From an uncultured Shewanella sp. (GTDB lineage Bacteria; Pseudomonadota; Gammaproteobacteria; Enterobacterales; Shewanellaceae), in the NCBI RefSeq assembly GCF_947497935.1, contig NZ_CANMIO010000001.1, positions 1-64,000 on the forward strand: a stretch of DNA of 64,000 nucleotides, in the 5' to 3' direction. Shown here piece after piece: positions 1 to 9,568 of this stretch. The notes under the pieces are model-generated. The model saw nothing but the letters and a program-made list of their open reading frames with translations, was not told the origin of the DNA and did not search any database. Position numbers and translations under genes: made by a program. How positions within the stretch are numbered: position 1 is the stretch's first letter; the number at the start of each line of letters is the position of its first letter.

Positions 1-355
1 GGATATGAAGTGATGCGATGAGTTAATAGCTATTGTAGCCCTGAGCATTGGAGTCAATTGGGACTAACAGCATTACGTGCATTACGCTAAGCCCACGTTC
101 CTTGAAAATATGAAGTCTTGAGGATATGAAGTGATGCGATGAGTTAATAGCTATTGTAGCCCTGAGCATTGGAGTCAATTGGGACTAACAGCATTACGCT
201 AAGCCCACGTTCCTTGAAAATATGAAGTCTTGAGGATATGAAGTGATGAGTTAATGACTATTGTAGCCGCGAGCATTGGAGTCAATTGGGACCAACAGCA
301 TTATGCTAAGCCCACGTTTCTTGAAAATATGAAGTCTTGAGGATATGAAGTGATG
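1..355. repeat. Tandem array of about 107-121 bp repeats (3 copies plus a partial fourth)
   Basis: Three head-to-tail copies start at 1, 122 and 234 with GGATATGAAGTGATG and end with TATGAAGTCTTGA; a 15-bp stub of a fourth copy lies at 341-355. Copy lengths are about 121, 112 and 107 bp. Copy 1 has an extra internal GCATTACGT micro-duplication, and copy 3 has lost a few bases near its start and carries several substitutions. The array may extend left of the window. It ends only 40 bp before the GMC gene start, so that gene's promoter must lie within or beyond the repeats. Confidence 0.95.
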
Positions 356-395
356 TTGCTAATTAACACTCATCTAGAGAGTAAGGAAATCGTTT

Positions 396-1985
396 ATGGC
401 CATTGAAGATCCTATTGTAACCGGGCTCGATTCCGGTTGGGCTCATATTAATGCATCCAAGCTCAGTGAAAATCAAACCTTAGAGGCCGATGTGGTGATT
501 ATTGGCAGCGGCGCAGGTGGCGGCGTTGCGGCAGAAATTCTTACCGAGGCGGGTCTGTCGGTGATCATCATTGAGGGGGGGCAACTCAAGTCATCGAAAG
601 ACTTTGTGATGGAGGAGCGAGTCGCCTATCCAGACCTCTACCAGCAAGCCGCAGGAATGAAGACCAGCGATAAGGCGATCGGTATTTTTCAGGGGCGCGC
701 CGTAGGAGGCTCCACTACAGTCAACTGGACCACTTCGATTCGTACTCCAGAACCGGCATTGGATTATTGGGCCGCAACCAAATCGGTAACGGGTCTGTCT
801 CGCACCGAACTCGACCCTTGGTTCGAAAAGATGGAGCAACGACTTAATATCAGTGAGTGGGCCTACGATCCTAACCGTAATAATCAAGCCTTAAAGCAAG
901 GCTGTGAGAAATTAGGCTGGGATTACACTGTGATTAAGCGTAACGTCAAAGGTTGTTGGAATACGGGGTATTGCGGTATGGGCTGCCCGGTGAATGCCAA
1001 ACAATCTATGTTAGTTACCACCATTCCCGCAGCGCTAGAGCGTGGTGCCACACTGGTAAGTCAAGCCCAAGTCATTAAGCTTGAGCATCATAATGACAAG
1101 ATTTTTGCGGCTAAGGCTCAAGCCGTTGATAAAAACATGAAACCATTACCGATTGAGGTGATGTTTAAAGCAAAGCATTACATATTGGCCGCTGGCGCGA
1201 TTCATACACCGACGATTATGTTGCGTTCTAAGCTACCCGACCCTCATGAAATTATTGGTAAGCGTACTTTCTTACATCCCACACTTTTGAGCGGCGCGGT
1301 GTTTAGCGATCCGATCAATGGTCACAGCGGGGCGCCTCAGTCTATCTATTCTGATGAGTTTGTCTGGCAAGATGGCGCCGACGGAGAGCTAGGCTACAAG
1401 CTTGAAGTCCCACCTATTCATCCAATTTTGATCGCCTCTAAAACCCTTGGCTATGGCAAGAGCCATGCACAGTTGATGGAGAAGTTTAACCAATTGCAGG
1501 TCACCATAGCGTTAGTCAGAGACGGTTATCATGAGAATAGCCAGGGGGGGCAGGTCAAGCTGACAGACCATGGCTTCACCCTAGATTATCCGCTTACCGA
1601 TGCGTTTTGGCGTGCGGCGCGGCGAGCCTATGCCAGCATGGCAGAGTTGCAGTTTGCGGCAGGGGCGCAGCAAGTGTTGCCAATCAGTGAGGGAATGCCG
1701 TACCTGTCGAGCTGGAGCGAGGCCAAAAAGGTGATTAGTGAAATGGATCTGGCACCGCTTAAAACCGTAGTGGCATCGGCCCATGTGATGGGCGGTTGCC
1801 CATTTGGTGAAGACCCTAAGCTATCTATGGTGAACAGCTTTGGTGAATCGCACTATTTCGATAATTTATCTGTAATGGATGGCTCGATATTCCCAACCAG
1901 CTTAGGCGCAAATCCGCAGTTGTCTATCTATGGGATCACCGCGAGAAATGCGACTCGGTTAGCCGAGAGGCTTAAGCCCAGCTAA
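396..1985 (+). CDS. GMC-family FAD-dependent oxidoreductase
   Basis: Predicted 529-aa flavoprotein of the glucose-methanol-choline oxidoreductase family, which oxidises an alcohol or sugar using FAD. The dinucleotide-binding motif GSGAGGG lies near residues 37-43, followed by an acidic residue at the end of the second strand (IIEGG). A second FAD motif, AVGGSTTVNW, lies near residue 103. The C-terminus has the family's catalytic region (HVMGGCPFGED, then SLGANPQLSIYGITARNA). The CXXGC-like cysteines near residues 190-200 are typical of the gluconate/choline dehydrogenase-like branch. No signal peptide is seen; relatives often act with a Tat-exported small subunit, which if present would be upstream of the window. 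The ATG is preceded by TAAGGA at 382-387. Substrate unknown. Confidence 0.9.
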   Translation: MAIEDPIVTGLDSGWAHINASKLSENQTLEADVVIIGSGAGGGVAAEILTEAGLSVIIIEGGQLKSSKDFVMEERVAYPDLYQQAAGMKTSDKAIGIFQGRAVGGSTTVNWTTSIRTPEPALDYWAATKSVTGLSRTELDPWFEKMEQRLNISEWAYDPNRNNQALKQGCEKLGWDYTVIKRNVKGCWNTGYCGMGCPVNAKQSMLVTTIPAALERGATLVSQAQVIKLEHHNDKIFAAKAQAVDKNMKPLPIEVMFKAKHYILAAGAIHTPTIMLRSKLPDPHEIIGKRTFLHPTLLSGAVFSDPINGHSGAPQSIYSDEFVWQDGADGELGYKLEVPPIHPILIASKTLGYGKSHAQLMEKFNQLQVTIALVRDGYHENSQGGQVKLTDHGFTLDYPLTDAFWRAARRAYASMAELQFAAGAQQVLPISEGMPYLSSWSEAKKVISEMDLAPLKTVVASAHVMGGCPFGEDPKLSMVNSFGESHYFDNLSVMDGSIFPTSLGANPQLSIYGITARNATRLAERLKPS

Positions 1986-2002
1986 GTACTTTTGTTAAGG
2001 GC

Positions 2003-2080
2003 TTAAACTCAGTTAATGACTTAAGCTCAGTTAAAGACTGTAATGAAAGACTTCAGTTAAGGACTTTAGCTCAGTATAAA
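2003..2080. repeat. Degenerate short repeats after the GMC gene
   Basis: An 18-bp unit of the form TTAAACTCAGTTAATGAC (2003-2020) is repeated at 2021-2038 as TTAAGCTCAGTTAAAGAC. Looser copies follow at about 2050-2064 and 2065-2080. The sequence is non-coding and sits between the GMC stop codon and the terminator. Confidence 0.6.
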
Positions 2081-2111
2081 CGCTGTCTTTTATAGAGAAC
2101 GTCATAACGAG

Positions 2112-2138
2112 AAAAGCGAGCCATAGGCTCGCTTTTTT
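2112..2138. terminator. Bidirectional rho-independent terminator
   Basis: An 11-bp stem AAAAGCGAGCC / GGCTCGCTTTT with a 3-base loop is flanked by A and T runs. It lies between the convergent GMC gene (+) and the TIGR02444 gene (-) and can serve both. Confidence 0.9.
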
Positions 2139-2149
2139 ATTGGGGGAGA

Positions 2150-2602
2150 TCAGTTCATTAACGATGAGAACCTATGGCTCTGCAAGTTAAATAGGCCTAG
2201 ATAATAGCCTAGATTATCGTAATGACGAGTACTTGCTTGCTCTTCTAGCGACATCAGTTCTAACGCATTTAAAATCATCGCTTGAGATTTACGCTCCAGC
2301 ATTAGCTCTAAATCTAACATCTGTCGATATTCATCAATTTCAAGGCAGGCTTTACTTTGGCGTCTTAGCTGCCTGTAGGGCAGTAACAGTTTTTCTTCCC
2401 AATGGCGTGTGTCTTGCTGTAGCTGGCGCCATTGTGGCTTGGGGAGTAAATAGTGATGCTTATCGAGCCAAAGGGCTAATAGCAGCAAATTAACATTGAG
2501 CTGGTGGTCATCTTGTAACTGTAAGCACAGACTCTGATGTTGCATGTAGAGAGTGTCGCAATCACTCCATAAACTGAGAGATAAACGGCTAGACAATGTC
2601 AT
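2150..2602 (-). CDS. TIGR02444 family protein (DUF2390)
   Basis: Predicted 150-aa cytosolic, helix-rich protein with the family's N-terminal signature: LSLSLWSDCDTLYMQHQSLCLQLQ split around a WS motif, then LNVNLLLLALWLDKH. Function is unknown for the family. It lies downstream of the ABC-F gene in the same orientation; I recall the same neighbourhood in other gammaproteobacteria. A terminator hairpin lies between the two genes, so it probably has its own promoter or relies on read-through. Confidence 0.8.
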   Translation of the reverse strand: MTLSSRLSLSLWSDCDTLYMQHQSLCLQLQDDHQLNVNLLLLALWLDKHHYLLPKPQWRQLQQDTRHWEEKLLLPYRQLRRQSKACLEIDEYRQMLDLELMLERKSQAMILNALELMSLEEQASTRHYDNLGYYLGLFNLQSHRFSSLMN

Positions 2603-2657
2603 TGGACGAACCTTATGGTTATCGTTTCATTCTTAATTGGTATAAAACATGGTAACA

Positions 2658-2682
2658 AAAAGGGGAGCCACGCTCCCCTTTT
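2658..2682 (-). terminator. Rho-independent terminator after the ABC-F gene
   Basis: Stem AAAAGGGGAGC / GCTCCCCTTTT with a 3-base loop, A-flanked on the left, which gives a U tract on the minus strand. It lies 60 bp past the ABC-F stop codon. The stretch between (about 2703-2735) contains short CTCAAA repeats. Confidence 0.85.
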
Positions 2683-2741
2683 GTCTGATTCAGCCAAAAC
2701 TTAGGCTTAAGCTCAAACTCAAACTCAAACTGAAATCTAAT

Positions 2742-4652
2742 CTAGGCTTCGGCGCGAACGCTTTGCTCAATGGTCTCTATCTCTTCTTGGATTTCCAGCC
2801 ATTCCATTTCACTCTCCTCTAACCCTTGGGTTAGCGTGGTACGCTCGGCGAGCACCTGAGTGAGTTTTGCCTTGTTATCGGCATCATAAAGGCTAGTATC
2901 GGCTAGCATATCTTCCAGCTCTTTTAAGCGCTCGTTAGCTTTATGCTGCTCTTTTTCAAGTTTAGTCTGCACCTTCTTAAGCGGTGACAACTTCTGTCTC
3001 AGCTCTGCTTCTAAGCGTTTCTGTAGCTTCTTGTCTTGAACTGGCTTGCTTGTCTCGCTCTCTTCCTCTTTGCCAGCGGTTTTTGCCGCGTCGAGTAACC
3101 ACTGATGGTAATCATCTAAGTCACCATCGAAGCTTTTGACTTCACCTTGGTCGACAAGGTAATAGTCACTACAGCTTAATCGTAATAAATGCCTATCGTG
3201 CGAGACGATAATCATTGCACCTTCAAAGGTTTGCAATGCCATAGTCAAGGCGTGACGCATTTCTAAGTCTAAGTGGTTGGTTGGCTCATCGAGTAGCAAT
3301 AGGTTAGGGCGTTGCCACACGAGTAGCGCCAGTACCAAGCGGGCCTTTTCACCACCAGAGAAGGGACGAACAGGCGCCAATGCCATATCGCCGTTAAAAC
3401 CATAACCACCTAAGAAGTTACGCAGCTCCTGCTCTTTAGCATTAGGAGCAAGGCGAACTAGGTGTTGCATCGGCGAGTCATCTAAACTTAAAAACTCCAG
3501 CTGATGCTGAGCAAAATAACCGATATTTAAGCCAGGGTTAGTTTCATACTGACCTTTCATCGGTGAGAGCTCACCTGAAAGCAATTTAACTAAGGTCGAC
3601 TTACCCGCACCGTTGCGGCCTAGTAAACCAATACGAGCCCCGGGTACAAGGTTAAGATGAACCTTCTTAAGGATCTCAGTTTCACCGTAACCGATAGAGA
3701 CTTGCTCCATAGTCACTAGCGGATTTGGTAGGGCTTCAGGCTCTCTAAATGCCATATGGAAAGGACTGTCGGCTTGTGACGGCAGCAACTCGGTCATGCG
3801 TTCTAGCGCTTTCAATCGGCTCTGAGCCTGCTTCGCCTTACTGGCTTTATAACGGAAACGGTCGACAAAGGATTGCATATGGGCACGCTCTTTCTGCTGT
3901 CGCTCAAATGCCACCTGCTGCTGGGCCATGCGTTCGGCACGAACACGCTCAAAAGAGGTGTAGTTACCCTTGTAGTAGTTTAGTTTATGGTTCTCGACAT
4001 GAACGATCTCGTCGACGATACCATCGATAAAGTCACGGTCGTGACTGATCAGAATAAGCGTGCCTTGATAGGCTTTAATCCAACCCTCTAGCCAATACAT
4101 GGTATCTAAGTCTAAGTGGTTGGTGGGCTCATCGAGTAGCAGTAGATCTGAGCGGCATAATAGTGCTTGGGCCAAGTTGAGGCGCATACGCCAACCACCC
4201 GAGAAGCTCTTAACTGGATTGCTTTGCTCTTGTTCGCTAAAACCTAGGCCAGCTAATAGGCTTGCCGCCCTAGAGTGAATCGCGTAGCCGCCGATGGCAT
4301 CGATTTGCCCGTGTAAAAGGGCAATTTTATGGCCGTCATCGGCCTCTTGGGCTCCATGCAGTTGCGCTTCTAGATCCCGATATTCGGCGTCCCCATCAAT
4401 CACATATTCAACGGCAGAAACCTCAAGAGCCGGAGTCTCCTGCGCCACTGTCGCAATCTGCCAGCCACTAGGCATGCTGAACTCGCCTTTATCTAGGCTG
4501 ATCTTGCCCATAATCAGTGCAAGGAGTGACGATTTACCGCTACCGTTGGCGCCGACTAGCCCGACTTTGTGGCCCGGATAGACGGTTAGCGAAGTGTCAT
4601 CGAGCAAGGTTTTCGAGCCACGAATGAGTTGAGCTTGAGTGATGGTGATCAT
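2742..4652 (-). CDS. yheS: ABC-F family ATPase, YheS-like
   Basis: Soluble tandem ATP-binding-cassette protein (about 636 aa) without membrane segments. It is a member of the ABC-F class that acts on ribosomes, for example by easing stalled translation. It has two complete cassettes: P-loop GANGSGKSS and signature SFSGGWRMRLNLAQALL in the first half, GRNGAGKSTL and PFSGGEKARLVLALL in the second, each followed by LLLLDEPTNHLDL. A basic linker (about residues 235-310) and a C-terminal charged coiled coil (about 540-640) match YheS. The reading frame is open to a TTG at 4679, but YheS proteins start at the equivalent of MITITQ, so the ATG at 4652 is preferred. Neither start has a strong ribosome-binding site. 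Confidence 0.93.
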   Translation of the reverse strand: MITITQAQLIRGSKTLLDDTSLTVYPGHKVGLVGANGSGKSSLLALIMGKISLDKGEFSMPSGWQIATVAQETPALEVSAVEYVIDGDAEYRDLEAQLHGAQEADDGHKIALLHGQIDAIGGYAIHSRAASLLAGLGFSEQEQSNPVKSFSGGWRMRLNLAQALLCRSDLLLLDEPTNHLDLDTMYWLEGWIKAYQGTLILISHDRDFIDGIVDEIVHVENHKLNYYKGNYTSFERVRAERMAQQQVAFERQQKERAHMQSFVDRFRYKASKAKQAQSRLKALERMTELLPSQADSPFHMAFREPEALPNPLVTMEQVSIGYGETEILKKVHLNLVPGARIGLLGRNGAGKSTLVKLLSGELSPMKGQYETNPGLNIGYFAQHQLEFLSLDDSPMQHLVRLAPNAKEQELRNFLGGYGFNGDMALAPVRPFSGGEKARLVLALLVWQRPNLLLLDEPTNHLDLEMRHALTMALQTFEGAMIIVSHDRHLLRLSCSDYYLVDQGEVKSFDGDLDDYHQWLLDAAKTAGKEEESETSKPVQDKKLQKRLEAELRQKLSPLKKVQTKLEKEQHKANERLKELEDMLADTSLYDADNKAKLTQVLAERTTLTQGLEESEMEWLEIQEEIETIEQSVRAEA

Positions 4653-4801
4653 TGAAGTCGGCTTAAAGTCAGAGAGCAAATATTGGGGACAGATAATAGC
4701 TTAGAACCCATGGTTACTTCTATGGTGGATCCTAGAAAAGTACGGTCATGGCGCAGCTTTTATGGCAAAATGTTAGCGATATATGGACTGGAAGTAAAAT
4801 C

Positions 4802-5011
4802 ATGACTATAACGACTAAAAAAGTGAAGAAACGTTTCGTGGCTGGCGCCAAGTGCCCTAAGTGTCAGGCTAAAGAGTCTATTGTGCTATTTAAAGAAAAC
4901 GGCATCGAGACGGTTGAGTGTGTCGACTGTGATTATCGTGAGCAACAAACCGAAGAGAAAGTGACTAAGAAGGCTACAGGCGCTGTGATAGGTGTATTTA
5001 ATCCGGATTAA
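4802..5011 (+). CDS. yheV: YheV-family putative zinc-ribbon protein
   Basis: Small (69-aa) protein with two CXXC pairs (AKCPKCQ and VECVDCDY) forming a probable zinc ribbon, and the family's end motif IGVFNPD. It corresponds to the YheV/DUF2387 family; function unknown. The frame is open upstream to 4748, but the ATG at 4802 has GGAAG at 4790-4794 and matches family length. It is divergent from the yheS-like gene. Confidence 0.88.
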   Translation: MTITTKKVKKRFVAGAKCPKCQAKESIVLFKENGIETVECVDCDYREQQTEEKVTKKATGAVIGVFNPD

Positions 5012-5160
5012 CCTTTAGGAGGCATTAGAGGGGATTTTCCCACACAGATTGCTCGTGTGTACAGTTGTGTATTCTTGTGTTTATTTTGTCTAAGCTAGTG
5101 TAAACTCGCTGCCCTGTGTGCCAACAAAATGTTGGCGTGAGCTAACTTAGGTAAATGGCA

Positions 5161-5841
5161 ATGACAATAATACGCATGTGTGCGCTAGGGATGAGTCTTC
5201 TTTTAACGGGCTGTGGCGTTATTCACGATTATAAACAATCGCAGATGTTCAGCTCCTTCGATGACTTTCGTCCTGGGCCCGATGGGGGCAGTGATCTCAT
5301 TTGGGCTCAGCCTAGAATAAAAAGCCTGCAGGACCTCAAACAAATCCTCAATGAATATGACAAGATCATTGTCGATCAAGCTTGGTTAGTGCTTGACGAT
5401 AAGACTCGCTACGACAATCTCGATGAGCAAGAGATTATTCAAGTGTCGCAATATCTGGTGAGTAAGATTAAAGACAAAGCAAGGCAGCGTTTTGAATTAG
5501 TCACTGAACCCGATGACAACACCCTCAGAGTCAGTGTCGCCCTCACTAATATCGAAACTCCTAATCCAATCTTAGCGGTTACCAGCAGTATACTACCGGT
5601 AGGGCTCGGTATTTCCAGTATCTCAAAGATAGTGACGGGTGAGCATACCAATGTGGGCAGCGCGACCATAGAGTTGATGATTAGCGATGCCAGCACAGGT
5701 CAGCCTATCGTGGCCGTAATAGACAGAAAAGCGGGCAGTAAAGACTTAAGCACCATGATTGATTCAACCGATGATGCAAAGGATGCCATCGATTGGTGGG
5801 TAGAACGCCTAGGCAAGACCTTACGCGATGAGAGTTTGTAA
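5161..5841 (+). CDS. DUF3313-type lipoprotein
   Basis: Predicted outer-membrane or periplasmic lipoprotein of about 226 aa. A hydrophobic signal ends in the lipobox LLTGC, so the mature protein would begin at that Cys. The body has the DUF3313-like pattern (early FRPGPDGGSDLIW, then mixed alpha/beta, ending DAIDWWVERLGKTL). Function unknown. An in-frame ATG also occurs at 5155; AGG at 5149-5151 is better spaced for the ATG at 5161. The upstream leader contains a CCAAC/GTTGG palindrome at 5121-5135. Confidence 0.75.
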   Translation: MTIIRMCALGMSLLLTGCGVIHDYKQSQMFSSFDDFRPGPDGGSDLIWAQPRIKSLQDLKQILNEYDKIIVDQAWLVLDDKTRYDNLDEQEIIQVSQYLVSKIKDKARQRFELVTEPDDNTLRVSVALTNIETPNPILAVTSSILPVGLGISSISKIVTGEHTNVGSATIELMISDASTGQPIVAVIDRKAGSKDLSTMIDSTDDAKDAIDWWVERLGKTLRDESL

Positions 5842-6152
5842 GGGGTTGCTTGTAACCGAAGTTTTTGGGATGCAGGCATAGGTACACCTAAGCGTCGAGG
5901 CGAGTTAATTTGTCATAGCAAGTGATATTTAGCGGTTATTACCCATTCGATATGCTGCAACTAAAAGAATAACTGCTACAATAGCGCGCTATAATTTATA
6001 GCGATAGAAAACGACAACCTTGCTCCTGCCATTTTGGAGCCTTGTCACCATGATTTTATCACTGCCAAGCGCGATTTGATGAGCCTTAGTAAGGTATCGA
6101 GTCTTAGAGGGTAAACCGCCCTAATGAGCAGTGAATACTTAGGAAAGATACT
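5842..6152 (+). promoter_or_regulatory. dbpA leader with a 17-bp palindrome
   Basis: This gene-free stretch holds a perfect palindrome at 5987-6003 (CGCTATAATTTATAGCG) that contains a TATAAT -10-like hexamer at 5990-5995; no good -35 was seen. About 20 bases further on, GCTCC...GGAGC can form a hairpin (about 6023-6041). Together they suggest the promoter and 5' leader of the helicase gene. The exact start is not determinable. Confidence 0.4.
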
Positions 6153-7562
6153 TTGACTCAAACAGTCCCCAATACCGATGGCCAAGCGCCGTTTTCAAGT
6201 CTTAACCTTAAGACTGAATTACTCGATAACCTAAAAACCATGGGTTATGAGTCGATGACCCCTATTCAAGCGCAAAGTTTGCCAGCGATCCTTAATGGCG
6301 AAGATGTGATTGGCCAAGGTAAAACCGGTTCGGGTAAGACTGCTGCGTTCGGTTTGGGCTTATTGCACAAGTTGGACGTTAAGCGTTTTCGCATTCAATC
6401 TCTTGTTTTATGCCCAACACGAGAGCTTGCCGATCAGGTAGCGAAAGAGATCCGCACTTTAGCGCGTGGCATTCATAACATTAAGGTTCTGACCCTCTGT
6501 GGCGGTGTGCCTATGGGGCCACAGATTGGTTCACTAGAACACGGCGCGCATATCATTGTCGGTACGCCGGGCCGTATTATCGATCACTTAGATCGCGGTC
6601 GCTTAGATCTTGAAAACGTCCATACCTTAGTGCTTGATGAAGCCGACCGTATGTTAGAGATGGGTTTCCAAGTCGAGCTTGAAGGGATCATGGAGCGCAT
6701 GCCAATAGAGCGTCAGACATTACTATTCAGTGCCACGTTCCCTGAGCAGATCCAGTCGATTGCCGATAAGATCATGTTCAAGCCTGTTTTAGTCAAAGTG
6801 GCTTCGACTCATGCAACCAGTACTATTGAGCAACACTTCTATGAAGTGGGCAATAACAACGATCGCATGCGTGCGCTTAAGTTATTGCTGCTGCAATACC
6901 GCCCTGAGAGCGCAGTGGTGTTTTGTAACACTAAGCGTGAAACCAAAGATGTTGCAGCGCAGCTGAAGAACGACGGTTTTAGCGTTGTAGCCTTACATGG
7001 CGATCTTGAGCAACGCGACCGTGATCAAACCTTATTGCAGTTTGCCAATAAGAGTGTGTCTATCATGGTGGCGACAGATGTTGCAGCTCGTGGTCTTGAT
7101 ATCGATGCATTAGACGCGGTTATTAACTATCACGTTGCTTACGACACTGAAGTACACATTCACCGTATTGGCCGTACAGGCCGTGCGGGCAGTAAAGGCT
7201 CTGCGCATACCTTCTATAATGACGAAGATGGCTACAAGATTGCGCTACTCGAAGATTATCTAGAGCGTGATATCGTTAATGAAGCGCTACCATCAGAGAA
7301 CCTGTTAGATACCTTCCCAGTACAACCTGTGATGATCACCTTGCAAATTGATGGTGGTAAAAAGCAGAAGTTACGTCCTGGCGATATTCTTGGTGCGCTA
7401 ACGGGCGAGAACGGTATTGAAGGTAGCGAAGTGGGTAAGATTAAGATTACGGATATGCGCTCTTATGTTGCGGTTAACCGTAAAGTGGCTAAAAAGGCAC
7501 TACATAAAATTACTAACGGCAAGCTAAAAGGCCGTTCATATCGTGCCTGGGAAATGCGTTAA
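6153..7562 (+). CDS. dbpA: ATP-dependent RNA helicase DbpA
   Basis: DEAD-box helicase (469 aa) that remodels 23S rRNA during large-subunit assembly. Motifs in order: Q motif (MTPIQAQSLP), I GKTGSGKT, Ia PTRELA, II DEAD, III SAT, then the second RecA domain with [13 protein letters not shown] and [12 protein letters not shown]-terminal RNA-binding domain (about residues 395-469, starting VMITLQIDGGKKQKLRPGDILGAL split around GGKK) is diagnostic for DbpA and recognises a 23S rRNA hairpin. The start codon is TTG, supported by TTAGGA at 6139-6144 at good spacing. Confidence 0.95.
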   Translation: MTQTVPNTDGQAPFSSLNLKTELLDNLKTMGYESMTPIQAQSLPAILNGEDVIGQGKTGSGKTAAFGLGLLHKLDVKRFRIQSLVLCPTRELADQVAKEIRTLARGIHNIKVLTLCGGVPMGPQIGSLEHGAHIIVGTPGRIIDHLDRGRLDLENVHTLVLDEADRMLEMGFQVELEGIMERMPIERQTLLFSATFPEQIQSIADKIMFKPVLVKVASTHATSTIEQHFYEVGNNNDRMRALKLLLLQYRPESAVVFCNTKRETKDVAAQLKNDGFSVVALHGDLEQRDRDQTLLQFANKSVSIMVATDVAARGLDIDALDAVINYHVAYDTEVHIHRIGRTGRAGSKGSAHTFYNDEDGYKIALLEDYLERDIVNEALPSENLLDTFPVQPVMITLQIDGGKKQKLRPGDILGALTGENGIEGSEVGKIKITDMRSYVAVNRKVAKKALHKITNGKLKGRSYRAWEMR

Positions 7563-7630
7563 GCGCATTTTCTTCATTATTAGAGTGAGTCTGTATCTGA
7601 TTAACTCCAATAATGACAACGATAAGCCAC

Positions 7631-7662
7631 AAAAAAAGCAGCGTATCAACGCTGCTTTTTTT
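7631..7662 (+). terminator. Rho-independent terminator of dbpA
   Basis: A perfect 14-bp stem (AAAAAAAGCAGCGT / ACGCTGCTTTTTTT) with loop ATCA lies 68 bp after the dbpA stop codon. Confidence 0.95.
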
Positions 7663-7986
7663 GTGCCTGGAGCACTTATGCCAATAACTCTATTTATAAG
7701 AGATATGGATGGTTAGCTTTGGTAGTTGTGCCGAGAGCACTTATGCCAAGAGCTCTATTTATAAGAGATATGGATGGATAGTTTTGGTAGTTGTGCCTAG
7801 AGCACTTATGCCAAGAGCTCTATTTATAAGAGACATGGATGGTTAGTTTTGGTAGTTGTGCCGGGAGCACTTATGCCAAGAGCTCTATTTATAAGAGATA
7901 TGGATGGTTAGTTTTGGTAGTTGTGCCGGGAGCACTTATGCCAAGAGCTCTATTTATAAGAGATAGGATGGATAGTTTTGATAGCA
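7663..7986. repeat. Five tandem copies of a 65-bp repeat
   Basis: Units start at 7663, 7728, 7793, 7858 and 7923 with GTGCC..GAGCACTTATGCCAA (about), and are 65, 65, 65, 65 and 64 bp long. A short piece of a sixth starts at 7987. Copies differ at only a few positions. Each unit contains a GTGC-GCAC inverted repeat and AGAGCTCT-like palindromes (absent from copy 1). There is no open frame through the array. It lies between the dbpA terminator and the convergent rhlE gene. Confidence 0.95.
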
Positions 7987-8000
7987 GTGCCTAGATCGCT

Positions 8001-8030
8001 GATATCAAGGTCAGTTGAGACCTTGATATC
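8001..8030. terminator. 12-bp perfect inverted repeat downstream of rhlE
   Basis: GATATCAAGGTC / GACCTTGATATC with a 6-base loop lies 26 bp past the rhlE stop codon. There is no U tract on either strand, so it is either an atypical terminator or a 3'-end stability hairpin. Confidence 0.55.
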
Positions 8031-8056
8031 TAATCGATATTCAATGAGTAGCTATT

Positions 8057-9568
8057 TTAGCTTGGCTTATTTGCACTGCGGTTAGCATTCGGGCGACGTT
8101 GGCCTGATGGCTTACCTTGAGTTGAAGCTGAGTTGCCATTAGCAGCATTAGGTCTGCGTGGACGTCTAGGCTTACTTGGTTGTGCATTGGCATTTGGCTG
8201 GTGGCCACGAGCCATTTCGCCGCTACGTTGACCATCTTTGTGCTCGACTTTAGCCCCGGTGTTTTCAGCATTACCTTGGCGACGTGGGTTAGGTGACTTA
8301 TTGCTAGCACCGCCCGAGTTAGCGCCTTTATTTGGGCTACGTGAGCGACCATTGCCACGACCTTGGTTACCAGCATTACGCGGACCTCTGTTTTGGCCGT
8401 GAGACTTACCCGTTAGGTCTGTTTCAGGTAGGTGATAAGTTGGTTCAAACCCTTCAATCACGCGGCGTTCTAAGTTTTGCTTAATCAATAACTCAATGTC
8501 GCGCAACAGTTTAATTTCTTCATCACCAACGAGTGATACCGCATGACCCGATGCGCCAGCACGACCAGTACGGCCGATACGATGCACGTAATCCTCAGGC
8601 ACGTTTGGCAAGTCGAAGTTAACCACTTGTGGTAGCTGGTCGATATCTAGGCCGCGCGCGGCAATATCGGTTGCCACAAGTACGCGTACAGCACCGCTCT
8701 TAAAGTCTGCTAAGGCTTTGGTTCTTGCGCCTTGGCTCTTGTTACCGTGAATCGCGGCGGCGGTAATATCTTTTGCTTCAAGGTTTTTAGCCAAGCGGTT
8801 TGCGCCGTGCTTAGTACGGCTAAATACCAATACCTGCTTCCAGTTATTCTGCTTGATAAGCTTAACTAAGACGGCCGCTTTTTGACCCTTATCCACAGGA
8901 CAGATCCATTGCTGAACCGTATTGGCTGTTGCGTTACGTGGCGTCACAGAAATTTCGACTGGGTTATTGACCAAGCCCTTAGCGAGCTTACGAATGTCAT
9001 CAGAGAAGGTGGCTGAGAACATTAGGTTCTGACGCTTCGCAGGTAAAATCGCTAAGATTTTTTTGATGTCATGAATGAAGCCCATGTCTAACATGCGATC
9101 GGCTTCATCAAGCACAAGTACTTCAAGCTGGCTAAAGCTCAATGCACGTTGATTATAAAGATCGAGAAGGCGGCCTGGGGTCGCGACAAGAATATCGACG
9201 CCGCGGTTAAGTTTAGTGATCTGTGGACCAATACCGACACCACCAAATACAACTGCCGATTTTAGCGGTAAATTCTTACCGTAAGTTTCAACGCTTTCAC
9301 CTACCTGAGCCGCTAACTCACGAGTTGGTGTTAACACTAATGCGCGCACCTGTTTAGCCGGGGCTTTGGTCCCTTTTGAAAGCAGCTCTAGCAATGGCAG
9401 GGTAAAGCCTGCTGTTTTACCTGTACCTGTTTGCGCAGCGGCCATCACGTCTTTCCCTTCCAATACGGCAGGAATTGCTTGTGCCTGGATCGGTGAAGGA
9501 GTGTCATAACCTTTATTGGCAACGGCTTTCAAAATTTGGGCTGATAGGCCCAGTGAGGCAAAACTCAT
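8057..9568 (-). CDS. rhlE: DEAD-box ATP-dependent RNA helicase RhlE
   Basis: RhlE-type helicase (503 aa) implicated in ribosome assembly and RNA turnover. Motifs: MSFASLGLS start, [74 protein letters not shown]. The last roughly 110 residues (about 390-503) are a low-complexity basic tail rich in N, G, R, S and P, typical of RhlE proteins and presumably RNA binding. It is transcribed toward dbpA. Confidence 0.95.
   Translation of the reverse strand: MSFASLGLSAQILKAVANKGYDTPSPIQAQAIPAVLEGKDVMAAAQTGTGKTAGFTLPLLELLSKGTKAPAKQVRALVLTPTRELAAQVGESVETYGKNLPLKSAVVFGGVGIGPQITKLNRGVDILVATPGRLLDLYNQRALSFSQLEVLVLDEADRMLDMGFIHDIKKILAILPAKRQNLMFSATFSDDIRKLAKGLVNNPVEISVTPRNATANTVQQWICPVDKGQKAAVLVKLIKQNNWKQVLVFSRTKHGANRLAKNLEAKDITAAAIHGNKSQGARTKALADFKSGAVRVLVATDIAARGLDIDQLPQVVNFDLPNVPEDYVHRIGRTGRAGASGHAVSLVGDEEIKLLRDIELLIKQNLERRVIEGFEPTYHLPETDLTGKSHGQNRGPRNAGNQGRGNGRSRSPNKGANSGGASNKSPNPRRQGNAENTGAKVEHKDGQRSGEMARGHQPNANAQPSKPRRPRRPNAANGNSASTQGKPSGQRRPNANRSANKPS

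Noticed and set aside
1..355. Possible CRISPR array
   Set aside because: Units are over 100 bp, directly adjacent, with no unique spacers.
7663..7986. Possible CRISPR array or repeat-protein gene
   Set aside because: The 65-bp units have no spacers between them, 65 is not a multiple of 3, and no frame stays open.
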